64,000 bases of DNA from assembly GCA_022821385.1 (NCBI GenBank), contig JAJEDR010000074.1, positions 17,403 through 81,402 on the forward strand, written 5' to 3'. The translations under genes and the position numbers were made by a program. This stretch comes from Rhodothermales bacterium (GTDB lineage Bacteria > Bacteroidota > Rhodothermia > Rhodothermales > Bin80). Position 1 is the first letter of the stretch. Each line of letters opens with the position of its first letter. The notes beneath the pieces are model-generated. The model did no database searches. It was not told the DNA's origin and was given only the letters and a program-made list of their open reading frames with translations. Positions 1 to 9,074 of the stretch are shown piece after piece.

Positions 1-796
1 CTGGCAGGCTGAGTTGCGCCTTGAGCGATCCATCCTCAAACAACACCATTGCGTGCACAATCGATTGCGGATGCACGACCATCTCAATCTGATCCTCGCG
101 AAGTCCAAACAGCCAGTAGGCTTCAATCACCTCCAAGCCCTTATTCATCATGGTGGCAGAATCAATTGTTACCTTCGCACCCATGCTCCAGTTGGGGTGC
201 TTGAGTGCCTGCTGAGGTGTGACACTGTCGAGTGCTGTACGATCAATATTGCGGAACGGCCCCCCGGATGCCGTAAGTATGACCTTCTCTACATAGCGTG
301 TACTATCCTCTAAGCACTGAAACACCCCTGCATGCTCACTGTCGACCGGTATAATTCTAGCCTTATGAAGCCTAGCTGTCCGCATTGCAAGATCGCCGGC
401 GGCTACCAGAGTCTCTTTGTTCGCCAAAGCCAATACCTTTCCAGCCTCCAGAGCAGCCAGGACAGATTTGAGTCCTGCTATCCCCGAAGCAGCTCCAAGT
501 ACTATATCCGCCTCTGGATGCGTTGAACAGGCACATACTCCCTCACCGCCCTCAAGTACACGAATATCCGTACCCTCAAGTCCACTCCGAAGTGCCTGCG
601 TACACGATCTGTCTGCTATGGCAACTACATCTGGATCAAACATGCGGGCCTGTCTGATTAGCAGATCTACATTCCGGTTGGCGGCAAGAGCTAACACACG
701 TAACTTATCCGTATGTTTTTGAACAATATCCAAGCACTGCGTACCTATGGACCCTGTTGCTCCTACAATGCTTATTCTGCGCCTGTCCGTATTCAT
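1..796 (-). CDS. dxr: 1-deoxy-D-xylulose 5-phosphate reductoisomerase, 3' end missing
   Basis: DXR rearranges and reduces 1-deoxy-D-xylulose 5-phosphate to MEP with NADPH, the first committed step of the MEP isoprenoid pathway in the cytoplasm. Reading leftward from ATG at 796, about 265 codons are present before the window edge; the family is about 390 residues, so the C-terminal third lies outside. Visible motifs are the NADPH-binding VGATGSIG (residues 11-18), NKETLVAAG, PVDSEH, ASGGPF, the HPNWSMG segment and DSATMMNKGLE with the metal/substrate residues. It diverges from the TPR gene at 860 across a 63-bp gap. Together with ispH at 44.3 kb it supports a MEP pathway. Identification is secure; only the end is unseen. 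Confidence 0.96.
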   Translation of the reverse strand, partial: MNTDRRRISIVGATGSIGTQCLDIVQKHTDKLRVLALAANRNVDLLIRQARMFDPDVVAIADRSCTQALRSGLEGTDIRVLEGGEGVCACSTHPEADIVLGAASGIAGLKSVLAALEAGKVLALANKETLVAAGDLAMRTARLHKARIIPVDSEHAGVFQCLEDSTRYVEKVILTASGGPFRNIDRTALDSVTPQQALKHPNWSMGAKVTIDSATMMNKGLEVIEAYWLFGLREDQIEMVVHPQSIVHAMVLFEDGSLKAQLSLP

Positions 797-859
797 TTCT
801 CGTTAGTCCACCCATGTGGATGATCAATCAGAATATAACGTAGTATTCTCTGAATCTTT

Positions 860-2737
860 ATGATTTCAGTAACCCGAATGCGATTCCTTCCTGTTTGCTG
901 CCTGTGCGTGTTTGTATTTGTCGATCTGGCACTGGCACAACCGCAACGTGTAAACCGAACACCCCCTCCTTCAGAGGAAGAGCAACTTGACGGACATGCT
1001 GCATCCCGCTATCAACTTGCCCTCGGGTACCTGCGGGGCATGCAGTTTGAGCGCGCCATTGCCATCCTGCGCGATTTGTACGCTGAACAACCCGAACGTA
1101 AGATTTTCTTTGATAAGCTCAAAGAGGCTTACGTCGATGTTAAACGATATGACGATGCAGTGGCACTGTTAGACGATGCGCTCACACGCAGCCACACGGC
1201 GCAGCCGGAACTTGAAGCTGAACGTGCACAACTCTTTTACCTTGGTGGAGATGAACCTGCGGCAATGGAAGCCTGGGCTGCACTCCTACAGTCCGCACCT
1301 GACACCGAAGCAGTCTATCGCGTCGTATATGCCAGCATGATTCAAATACGCCTCCTTATTCAAGCGATTGACGTATTAAAGCAGGGCAGAAAGGTTATTG
1401 GCAGTATGAACCTATTTCAGGCAGAGCTTGCTCACCTGTACAGTCTTACCGGACAACATGAACTCGCTACACAGGAATACCTGGACCTACTGTCTACTAA
1501 CGAACGACAGCTGAATTACGTACGCAGTCGACTCGGAAGAGATCTGGAGCAGGATGGCGCCCTTGAAGATGCCATTCGTATTACAGAAGCGCGTGTCGTA
1601 TCTGAACCCGATCTACGTCAGCTACGAGACCTCTTAGCGTGGCTCTACGAACAGGCGGGGAGTTTCGAGCAAGCGTTTGAGGAAATTGTTGCACTAGAAG
1701 AAGACGCCGATGCTAGTGGACAGGGAGTCTATCAGTTTGCCCTGCGTGCAGCAGAGGCTGGTGCCTTTGTGGTTGCCGGCCGGGCATTCCAGTCAGTAAT
1801 CGAGACATATCCCGAGGTAAACATATCTATTGAGGCCCGCCTAGGTATGGCAGACATGTATCGTCTACGGGCTGAAAATAATAATAACCTCGAGCAGTAC
1901 CAGCATGCACTTGAAGCTTATGAGACATTCCTGAAGGACTTTCCCGAACATCCGCAGACCCCCGTTGTAATTGCGCGAATTGGTGCCTTGCACCAGGACG
2001 TTTTTAGAGATCAGGAGGCTGCCGAACGCACCTTGTCCTATTTGGCCACACGATACACGAATTCCCCCATTGGCCATCAGGCCCGATTTGATTTAGGGCG
2101 CTTGGCTGTGACGAAGGGCAACCTGAACGAAGCTGGTGCCATCTTTGCGCGTCTGGCTGAACAGACTGAAGGCGAACTCGCGGCAAAAGCGCGATATGAA
2201 GAGGCCATGACGCACTTCTACGCTGGAAATCTGACTGAGACAGAATCTATCCTGAATAGTCTTAGAGAAAACACAGACAAAGAGACCGCCAACGATGCCA
2301 TTGAACTGCGCGTACTGCTCATGGAAGACCCGGGCACCGACTCCACAAATAGTGCTCTCACAAGCTACGCACAGGCCCTGCTGCTCTTCCGACAACGCAA
2401 AGCAGATGCAACCGCCCGTGTTTCTCAGGATATACTGGCACAATGGGGACAACACCCAATTGCAGATGATGTCCGGTTTCTGCGCGCCCGGGCCCTCCTG
2501 CTTGATAGCCGTCCAGATGAAGCTTTGATGGCGTTCGGAGAACTCCCGCTTATTCATCCAGAAAGTCCGCTGCTGGATCAAAGTCTTTTTTACTATGCTG
2601 AAATTCTTGAAACCTTTCAAGGAGATGCTGCAGGTGCACTGCAAGCGTATACCGATCTGCTCACACAATACCCGGGTTCACTCCTGGTCAACAAGGCGCG
2701 TGAGCGCATTCGGGCGCTTCGCTCGGCAGGTGTGTAG
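860..2737 (+). CDS. Secreted tetratricopeptide-repeat protein
   Basis: A 625-residue protein with a hydrophobic leader (MRFLPVCCLCVFVFVDLALAQ, cleavage likely after ALA) followed by helical repeats of TPR character throughout, for example the blocks with YQLALGYLRGMQFERAIAIL, AFEEIVALEEDA and ALQAYTDLLTQYPGS near the end. Such proteins are periplasmic or outer-membrane-attached scaffolds; the partner cannot be told from sequence. ATG 860 is the first start; ATG 878 is an alternative that gives a tighter signal peptide, and neither has a clear Shine-Dalgarno. The 3' end overlaps the next gene, so the two are probably co-transcribed. The fold is well supported; the function is unknown. Confidence 0.85.
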   Translation: MISVTRMRFLPVCCLCVFVFVDLALAQPQRVNRTPPPSEEEQLDGHAASRYQLALGYLRGMQFERAIAILRDLYAEQPERKIFFDKLKEAYVDVKRYDDAVALLDDALTRSHTAQPELEAERAQLFYLGGDEPAAMEAWAALLQSAPDTEAVYRVVYASMIQIRLLIQAIDVLKQGRKVIGSMNLFQAELAHLYSLTGQHELATQEYLDLLSTNERQLNYVRSRLGRDLEQDGALEDAIRITEARVVSEPDLRQLRDLLAWLYEQAGSFEQAFEEIVALEEDADASGQGVYQFALRAAEAGAFVVAGRAFQSVIETYPEVNISIEARLGMADMYRLRAENNNNLEQYQHALEAYETFLKDFPEHPQTPVVIARIGALHQDVFRDQEAAERTLSYLATRYTNSPIGHQARFDLGRLAVTKGNLNEAGAIFARLAEQTEGELAAKARYEEAMTHFYAGNLTETESILNSLRENTDKETANDAIELRVLLMEDPGTDSTNSALTSYAQALLLFRQRKADATARVSQDILAQWGQHPIADDVRFLRARALLLDSRPDEALMAFGELPLIHPESPLLDQSLFYYAEILETFQGDAAGALQAYTDLLTQYPGSLLVNKARERIRALRSAGV

Positions 2738-3983
2738 CATTTCTGCAATGCTGCTGTTACTTATTTGTCCTGCCGGTGCACAGGATGTACTCATACCAAT
2801 GGACGACGGCCAGTCAGATCACCTGAAAGCCTATGGTGCAGTATACTGGGCGCTTCAGCGGGGAGAACCCGTCGACTGGCTGTTGAACTTTCGCGGTGGT
2901 TCTTTTCTGACTGCAGATTTCCCCGGACTGCGTGACGAGCTTGCGCTTCGCGGGATTATACACGAAACCCTTTCCGGGACCGCAACAGCCCGACTTGTTG
3001 CCGAAGTGGAAAGCGACCGGGCAAACACAGGCCTCGTGAGACTGGAAACACCCCCGCGCATTGCAGTATATGCCCCGCAACAGACCCTGCCCTGGGACGA
3101 CGCTGTACTCCTCGCGCTGGAATATGCTGAGGTAACATATGATATAATTTACGATGACGATGTCCTTGGCGGTGCACTGTCTGCTTACGATTGGCTGCAT
3201 CTTCACCACGAAGATTTCACCGGGCAGTACGGCAAATTCTATCAATATCGGAATATGCCCTGGTACATCGAACAGCAGCGCGATGCCGAATTAGCTGCCC
3301 ATCGCCATGGATACCGAAAGGTGAGTCACCTGAAGCTACTGGTTGCGCAAACCATCAAGCAGTACGTTGCCGAGGGCGGTTTTTTGTTCGCCATGTGCTC
3401 TGGTACGGATACCTATGATATTGCTTTGGCTGCACACTCAACCGATATTGTTCCATCCGAATACGACGGGGATCCCATTAACCCCAATGCCATCGGGGAG
3501 CTGGATTATTCGGCCTCCCTCGCTTTTGAGGGCTTCCGTCCAAGTTTCAACGCTGCTGAATATGAACATTCCGATATCGATGCTGGGCCACCTCCGCAGC
3601 AGTTCCAGAATCCGTTACTGGACTATTTTACATTGTTTGAGTTTAGCGCCAAATGGGATCCGGTACCCTCCATGTTAACACAGAATCATGTTGGAACAGT
3701 GAAAGGGTTCGTCGGACAAACCACTGCGTTCAAAAAGCATCTCATTAAACCGAATGTGGTCGTGCTCGCCGAAGTACCGCAGCGCAGTGAGGTCAAATAC
3801 CTGCATGGGTCCTACGGTCAGGGTACCTTCACCTACTATGCTGGCCACGATCCCGAGGACTATCAACACTATGTGGGAGATCCTCCGACTGATTTGAGCC
3901 TGCATCAAAACTCACCTGGCTATCGCCTTATCCTGAATAATATCCTATTCCCGGCAGCCCGCAAGAAAAAACAGAAGACCTGA
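2700..3983 (+). CDS. Exported protein commonly labelled asparagine synthetase B (not true AsnB)
   Basis: About 427 residues. The mature part opens with DVLIPMDDGQSDHLKAYG and continues with VDWLLNFRGGSF, HHEDFTGQYGKFY and FAMCSGTDTYD, a pattern I recognise from Bacteroidota proteins that databases often name asparagine synthetase B. It has neither the N-terminal Cys nor the PP-loop of real AsnB, so that name is not supported; MCSGTD-type segments hint at a glutamine-amidotransferase-like fold (inference). GTG 2700 gives the best signal peptide (basic MSAFGRFARQ, then a hydrophobic core ending ICPAGA) with AAGG just upstream, and overlaps the TPR gene by 38 bp. Alternatives are GTG 2730 and ATG 2748. 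Likely periplasmic or surface; function unknown. Confidence 0.75.
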   Translation: MSAFGRFARQVCSISAMLLLLICPAGAQDVLIPMDDGQSDHLKAYGAVYWALQRGEPVDWLLNFRGGSFLTADFPGLRDELALRGIIHETLSGTATARLVAEVESDRANTGLVRLETPPRIAVYAPQQTLPWDDAVLLALEYAEVTYDIIYDDDVLGGALSAYDWLHLHHEDFTGQYGKFYQYRNMPWYIEQQRDAELAAHRHGYRKVSHLKLLVAQTIKQYVAEGGFLFAMCSGTDTYDIALAAHSTDIVPSEYDGDPINPNAIGELDYSASLAFEGFRPSFNAAEYEHSDIDAGPPPQQFQNPLLDYFTLFEFSAKWDPVPSMLTQNHVGTVKGFVGQTTAFKKHLIKPNVVVLAEVPQRSEVKYLHGSYGQGTFTYYAGHDPEDYQHYVGDPPTDLSLHQNSPGYRLILNNILFPAARKKKQKT

Positions 3984-3989
3984 CGGTCC

Positions 3990-4526
3990 ATGACCCCGCC
4001 GAAAACCCCGCGTGCATCGCGCTGCGTAATGTCCGAAATCGTTCTGCCAAACGATACCAATGCCCACGGCACCATGTTCGGCGGGCGGCTGCTTTCACTG
4101 ATGGACAAGTGTGCCGCTATCTGCGCGATGCGTCATGCGGGGCTGGTATGCGTAACCGTAGCGATCGACTCAGTGGAATTTAGTTCTCCGCTCTTTCTGG
4201 GCGAGGTCGTGATTATTGAGGGCTGGGTGAACCGGACGTTCAACACGTCCCTTGAGGTTGAAATTTCTGTAGAGTCCGAAAACCTAGATCGAAAGGATCG
4301 GCGCGAATGCAATCATGCATACTTTACTTTCGTGGCACTCGACGATGAAGGCCGCCCAACCGCAGTGCCACCAATATATCCGGAATCAAAACTTGAGAAA
4401 GAACGCTACGAAAAAGCAGCCATGCGTCGCGAACTTCGCCTGCACCTGAAGGGACGCATTACCCTTGCAAACACCGTGTACCTGAAGGACGATCTTATTG
4501 CAGCGATTTCGGGGAAAGATCTCTAG
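3990..4526 (+). CDS. Acyl-CoA thioesterase, hotdog fold (YciA/BACH type)
   Basis: A 178-residue cytoplasmic protein of the acyl-CoA hydrolase family, which hydrolyses acyl-CoA thioesters to free acid and CoA. The diagnostic N-terminal pattern is LPNDTNAHGTMFGGRLLSLM (catalytic helix region), followed by SVEFSSPLFLGEVVIIEGWV and the C-terminal AYFTFVALDDEGRP, as in YciA/BACH thioesterases. One hotdog domain is present, so it should act as an oligomer. It starts 6 bp after the preceding stop and ends 22 bp before the next start, so it sits in the same run. The C-terminal 35 residues are charged and slightly longer than in YciA. Chain-length preference cannot be read from the sequence. Confidence 0.9.
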   Translation: MTPPKTPRASRCVMSEIVLPNDTNAHGTMFGGRLLSLMDKCAAICAMRHAGLVCVTVAIDSVEFSSPLFLGEVVIIEGWVNRTFNTSLEVEISVESENLDRKDRRECNHAYFTFVALDDEGRPTAVPPIYPESKLEKERYEKAAMRRELRLHLKGRITLANTVYLKDDLIAAISGKDL

Positions 4527-4548
4527 CCAAAACACGAACGCCTAATTG

Positions 4549-5499
4549 ATGGCCAACGAGCGCATCTTGATTACTGGGGCCGACGGACTGCTTGGCCAGG
4601 AGCTTGTTCAAAAACTCGGAGAACGAGATTCCTATAAGTTGTTAGCCACCGGCCGGGAAGCTGCTCCCCGGACCGAGGATACGCCGCAAGACGACTACGA
4701 AAAACTTGATGTATGCCAGGCAGATGAAATCCAGAGAATATTCGCTGACTTCTCGCCAGAGTACGTGATCAACTGTGCAGCAATGACCGCTGTAGATGCC
4801 TGCGAAAACAATCGTGACGAGTGTTGGCGTGTGAACGCACAAGCGGTTGAACATCTTGCAAAGGCGTGCCACAGTCGAGGTACACACTTGATTCAGCTGT
4901 CTACAGATTTTGTGTTTAACGGCAAGAATGGACCGTATCGCGAAAACGACCGCCCCGAACCGCTGAACTTTTATGGAAAAACAAAGCTTGCAGGTGAGAA
5001 TGCTGCGCGCACCGCAGGAGTCGGCAAGTGGACTATCGTGCGAACGAATGTGATCTATGGTGCGGCGACAGGACTCCCGCGAATGGATTTTGTTGAATGG
5101 GTCTGTGATAACCTCCAGAATAACAAGATAATCGGAGCGTATACCGATCAATGGCGTACGCCTTCATACACCCACGATCTTGCATTGGGGATTCTTCGCA
5201 TCATACACTTTCAGAAGACTGGCGTGTATAACCTGTCCGGCCGTGAGCTTATGAATATGTACGACTTTGCCCTTACCATCGCACAGGCCTTCGATCTTGA
5301 TTCAAAATTCATTAAGCCAGTCTTGCAAAACTCAGATAACCAACCCGCGCGGCGCCCCAAACACACCGGTCTCATTACGCTGAAGGCGGAGACCGAACTT
5401 GACTATCGTCCCCTGTCCATTAAGGCAGCCCTAGCGCACCTGCGGCTTCGCAAGAAGTCTGCCAGGACTGGACATCCTCCGGTAGATGCTTGGTGTTGA
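4549..5499 (+). CDS. SDR-type reductase, dTDP-4-dehydrorhamnose reductase (RmlD) like
   Basis: An extended short-chain dehydrogenase of 316 residues. The N-terminal Rossmann motif is GADGLLGQELV; NCAAMTAVDACE, the catalytic Ser-Thr segment LSTDFVFNGKNGPY and the Tyr/Lys motif FYGKTKLAGE are all present, as in RmlD, which makes dTDP-L-rhamnose with NADPH. No other rml genes lie nearby, so its substrate may be another nucleotide sugar. I chose ATG 4549 over the adjacent TTG 4546. Its last 14 bases overlap the serS start, so the two are likely co-translated. The SDR assignment is firm; the RmlD substrate is inference. Confidence 0.85.
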   Translation: MANERILITGADGLLGQELVQKLGERDSYKLLATGREAAPRTEDTPQDDYEKLDVCQADEIQRIFADFSPEYVINCAAMTAVDACENNRDECWRVNAQAVEHLAKACHSRGTHLIQLSTDFVFNGKNGPYRENDRPEPLNFYGKTKLAGENAARTAGVGKWTIVRTNVIYGAATGLPRMDFVEWVCDNLQNNKIIGAYTDQWRTPSYTHDLALGILRIIHFQKTGVYNLSGRELMNMYDFALTIAQAFDLDSKFIKPVLQNSDNQPARRPKHTGLITLKAETELDYRPLSIKAALAHLRLRKKSARTGHPPVDAWC

Positions 5500-6748
5500 A
5501 TTTATTCAAACAAATCCCCGGGAAGTTTGCCAGGCACTTGCCCGGCGTGGAATCCCGGCAGGCGTGGATCTCGTTGACCGTGTGCTGGAACAGGATCGTG
5601 TCCGTCGCGAGTCCCTGACATACCTCCAGGCCAAGCAACAGGAGGCAAACGCAGAGAGTCGGAATATCGGCATCCTGATGCGTGAGGGAAAGCACGAAGC
5701 GGCAAAAGCCCTCATTGCGCGCCAGTCAGGCCTTAAAACAGAGATCAAAGAACTCGGAGAGGCTGCTGCGAACGCGGAACACACCCTCTCTGAGCTAATG
5801 CTCACGATCCCTAACCTCCCGCATGAAAGTGTTCCTGACGGGCTAAGCGAAGCAGATAATGTGGCAGTCTACAGACATGGTACAATCCCTTCGTTTGAGT
5901 TTGATCCTTTGCCACACTGGGAGATCGCCAGACGACACGGATTGATTGACTTTGAACGCGGTGCGAAAGTAGCCGGCGCGGGATTCCCATTCTATATGGA
6001 TGCTGGTGCAAAACTGCACAGAGCCCTTATAAATTTTTTCCTTGACACGGCGACACGCCAGTACAGGGAGGTTCGTCCGCCACTGCTCGTGAACGAGGCC
6101 AGCGCACGCGGCACCGGACAACTACCCGACAAGGAAGGACAGATGTATCATGTGTCCCTGGATGGACTCTATCCTGTGCCCACCGCCGAAGTACCGCTCA
6201 CGAACTATTTTCGGGACGAGATTCTGCCTGAATCCGACCTGCCCGTAAAGCTCTGTGCGTATACCCCCTGTTGGAGACGTGAAGCGGGCTCCTATGGCTC
6301 ACACGTACGTGGACTCAACCGTTTGCACCAGTTCGACAAAGTGGAGATCGTGCAGCTTACGCACCCGGAACAGAGCTATGAGGTTCTGGAAACCATGCGT
6401 AATGAGGCAGAAGCGCTGCTGAAGGCATTGAACCTGCCTTACCGGCGGCTGCTAATGTGCGCCGGTGAGTTAGGCTTTAACCAGACCAAACAATATGACC
6501 TGGAGGTATGGAGCGCCGGGCAGGAGCGTTGGCTCGAAGTATCCTCTATTTCAAACTTCACCGATTATCAGGCACGCCGGATGAATGTCCGGTTTCGTCC
6601 AGAGCGCGGCGGCAAACCGCAACTTGTACACACGCTTAACGGCAGTGCTCTCGCACTGCCCCGAGTTGTTGCAGCTTTGCTGGAGCATAACCAAACCGAA
6701 AACTGTTCGTATGAACTGCCCGAAGTCCTGATCCCTTACCTCAGTTAA
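5486..6748 (+). CDS. serS: Seryl-tRNA synthetase
   Basis: A class II aminoacyl-tRNA synthetase of 420 residues, the usual length, which charges tRNA-Ser and tRNA-Sec with serine. Residues about 28-100 form the antiparallel coiled-coil arm that grips the long variable arm of tRNA-Ser. The catalytic domain shows PTAEVPLTNYFRDEI, motif 2 (RREAGSYGSHVRGLNRLHQF) and motif 3 (NGSALALPRVVAALLEHNQ). ATG 5486 overlaps the reductase gene by 14 bp and gives the standard MLGVEFIQTNPREV-type N-terminus. It is an essential housekeeping gene with no sign of disruption. Confidence 0.97.
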   Translation: MLGVEFIQTNPREVCQALARRGIPAGVDLVDRVLEQDRVRRESLTYLQAKQQEANAESRNIGILMREGKHEAAKALIARQSGLKTEIKELGEAAANAEHTLSELMLTIPNLPHESVPDGLSEADNVAVYRHGTIPSFEFDPLPHWEIARRHGLIDFERGAKVAGAGFPFYMDAGAKLHRALINFFLDTATRQYREVRPPLLVNEASARGTGQLPDKEGQMYHVSLDGLYPVPTAEVPLTNYFRDEILPESDLPVKLCAYTPCWRREAGSYGSHVRGLNRLHQFDKVEIVQLTHPEQSYEVLETMRNEAEALLKALNLPYRRLLMCAGELGFNQTKQYDLEVWSAGQERWLEVSSISNFTDYQARRMNVRFRPERGGKPQLVHTLNGSALALPRVVAALLEHNQTENCSYELPEVLIPYLS

Positions 6749-6779
6749 ATTGAATCGTACTGTGAGGAAGTTAACTGCA

Positions 6780-9074
6780 ATGCCTCTCCCTCGGTACACG
6801 CTCTCGGTTGTTGCAAAGGTCATACTCCTGTTCACTTTCGGCCTCTTTGCCGCCTCCGCGCATAGTCAGGAGCTTGCCGCATTGGATGGATTCATCACTG
6901 ACGCTACTAACGGAGAAACGCTGATCTCCGCAAACGTAATCCTGGAGGGTACCCTTCGCGGAGCGACAAGCAACCTGTCAGGCTATTACGCTATTTCGGG
7001 GATTGAACCTGGAACGTACACCGTTCGATGCTCCTACATCGGATTTGAAACGGTCACACGCGAAGTGGTCCTTGCTGCAGGAGAATCGGTCAGACTAGAC
7101 ATAGAGCTGGCAACCACCGAAGAACTACTGGAGACCCTCGAGGTGTCGGCTGACCGTATCACAGAAGGAGAACAGCGCTCAATCGGGGTAAGCCAAATCG
7201 GTGTAGCCACCATCCAGCAACTGCCACAGGTGTTTGAACCCGATGTATTTCGATCTCTTCAGCTGCTTCCCGGTGTAGCACAGTCCTCCGATTATTCAAG
7301 CGGCCTCTACATCCGCGGAGGCGATCCTGCGCAAACACTCATTCTTCTGGATCGCACAAAAATATACAACCCGAGTCATGTTTTTGGATTTTTCTCGACG
7401 TTCAATACGGACGCGATCAAGGATGTACGACTCTACAAAGGAGGCTTTCCTGCCAACTATGGCGGTGTTCTGGGATCGGTACTGGACATCCAAAACAAGG
7501 ACGGTAACAGACGCGAAACACACGGAAAGCTCAGCATTGGTCTGCTGGCCTCCAGAGCTTTTGCCGAAGGGCCGTATTCCCGCGGCTCCTGGATGGTTGC
7601 GGTGAGAAGGTCAACCCTTGAGCCTTTACTTGCAGCGCTGCAAAGTATTGACGCTGTTCCCCGCGCATTTTATTTCTACGATTTCAATGGAAAAATCAAC
7701 CTTGATGCTTCCCGGAACGACAAGCTTTCCCTCTCATTCTACGCGGGTTCAGATTACCTGCGTTCCGCCTTCACTGAAGGTATAGAGATCAAACTGCGCT
7801 ACGGTAACCGTACGGTTGCAGGAAGCTGGGTACACCTGTGGTCCAATCAGTTCTTTTCCAATGTTACATTGACGACCTCTTGGTACGAATCCATGCCGCG
7901 TGCAACTTTTAGCGGCACCAACTTTAAGCAGATTAACCGCGTGATCGAAACCTCGATACGGGCGGATTTTGAATACTATCCAGGACCGAGACATGATCTG
8001 TCCGGTGGAGTATGGACCGGTATATTCAATGCGCCGCTAACGAATTTTTTTGATGACCGAGAAGTTTTCCACACACGGAACAGGGTCGAGCATGCGTCCT
8101 TCTATCTACAGGACACCTATCATCCAACGGAGAGCTGGTCCATCACTGCCGGACTTAGAGGTACGTACTACGGCTATGGAAGTCATTTTAGGTTAGCGCC
8201 CCGGCTTTCACTTGAACGGCAACTGGGGCCGGACGTGCGGCTTCAGGCAAGCGCCGGAAGGTATTACCAGTTCCTAACTCTTATTACCAATGAGGTCTTC
8301 TCCGGATTTGACTTTTGGCTAACAAGTGGTGAAGGGGTCAAGCCGGCGTACGGCGACCAATTCATTCTGGGCTTGAAGACCAACCTGTCCAGCGGGATCA
8401 CACTGGATACGGAAGCCTACTACAGGACTATGCGACAGCTTTTTGTGCTTGATCCATTCAGCACTGGCCTGGCAGGTCTGGAATATTCAGAATTGTTTGC
8501 CTTTGGCGACGGGATGGCACGCGGTGCAGAAATACAGCTGTCACGCCAGGAGGGCCGAATCAACGGGTTTATCGCCTACACCCTGTCTCACACGAACCGG
8601 GCTTATCCGCGGCTGAATCAGGATTTGTTCGGAGAGTCCCGAGTTTATGTTCCGCGTAACGACCGACTTCATGACCTGAATGTGGTAGGCCAATGGCGAA
8701 TCTCTCGACGCTGGGAATTGGGGGCAGTATTTACGTACGCCACGGGACAGGCCTATACACGCCCAGAAGCTTCCTACACCATCCATGATCTCGATTTTGT
8801 GAATGGCCTTAACCAAACCGATCTGCTTGTATCCCCGGGCCTTAATCAGTCCAGATTACCAGCCTATCATCGCCTTGATGTGGGAGTGACCTGGACTGGC
8901 TCATTGAGGCGCTTTGCGGACTACACACTGCAAATACAGGCTATCAACGTCTATGCCAGAAGCAATACCTGGTTCATCTTTAACGAGATTGAAGATGACG
9001 GTACGCTCTCCAGATCAACCATTCCGCAAATACCGTTCCCCCTTCCCAACTTATCCTTCACGCTCGATTTCTAA
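6780..9074 (+). CDS. TonB-dependent receptor with CarboxypepD-regulatory-like N-terminus
   Basis: An outer-membrane active-transport receptor of 764 residues. After a signal peptide (core VVAKVILLFTFGLFAASAHS) comes a carboxypeptidase-D-regulatory-like beta-sandwich (LDGFITDATNGETLISANV and the next about 80 residues), then the plug (LPGVAQSSDYSSGLYIRGGD, LLDRTKIYNPSHVFGFFSTF) and a beta-barrel ending in an aromatic residue (SFTLDF). This architecture is typical of Bacteroidota. I set the start at ATG 6780 because GAGGAAG lies about 10 bases upstream; the TTG at 6750 adds a poor leader. The gene overlaps the DUF4249 lipoprotein gene by one base (TAATG), so the two form a receptor/lipoprotein pair. 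Cargo is unknown. Confidence 0.9.
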   Translation: MPLPRYTLSVVAKVILLFTFGLFAASAHSQELAALDGFITDATNGETLISANVILEGTLRGATSNLSGYYAISGIEPGTYTVRCSYIGFETVTREVVLAAGESVRLDIELATTEELLETLEVSADRITEGEQRSIGVSQIGVATIQQLPQVFEPDVFRSLQLLPGVAQSSDYSSGLYIRGGDPAQTLILLDRTKIYNPSHVFGFFSTFNTDAIKDVRLYKGGFPANYGGVLGSVLDIQNKDGNRRETHGKLSIGLLASRAFAEGPYSRGSWMVAVRRSTLEPLLAALQSIDAVPRAFYFYDFNGKINLDASRNDKLSLSFYAGSDYLRSAFTEGIEIKLRYGNRTVAGSWVHLWSNQFFSNVTLTTSWYESMPRATFSGTNFKQINRVIETSIRADFEYYPGPRHDLSGGVWTGIFNAPLTNFFDDREVFHTRNRVEHASFYLQDTYHPTESWSITAGLRGTYYGYGSHFRLAPRLSLERQLGPDVRLQASAGRYYQFLTLITNEVFSGFDFWLTSGEGVKPAYGDQFILGLKTNLSSGITLDTEAYYRTMRQLFVLDPFSTGLAGLEYSELFAFGDGMARGAEIQLSRQEGRINGFIAYTLSHTNRAYPRLNQDLFGESRVYVPRNDRLHDLNVVGQWRISRRWELGAVFTYATGQAYTRPEASYTIHDLDFVNGLNQTDLLVSPGLNQSRLPAYHRLDVGVTWTGSLRRFADYTLQIQAINVYARSNTWFIFNEIEDDGTLSRSTIPQIPFPLPNLSFTLDF

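Noticed and set aside
2093..2668. 191-codon minus-strand frame inside the TPR gene
   Set aside because: Antisense shadow of a strong TPR coding frame; translation has no family motif and a frame of this length is expected by chance here.
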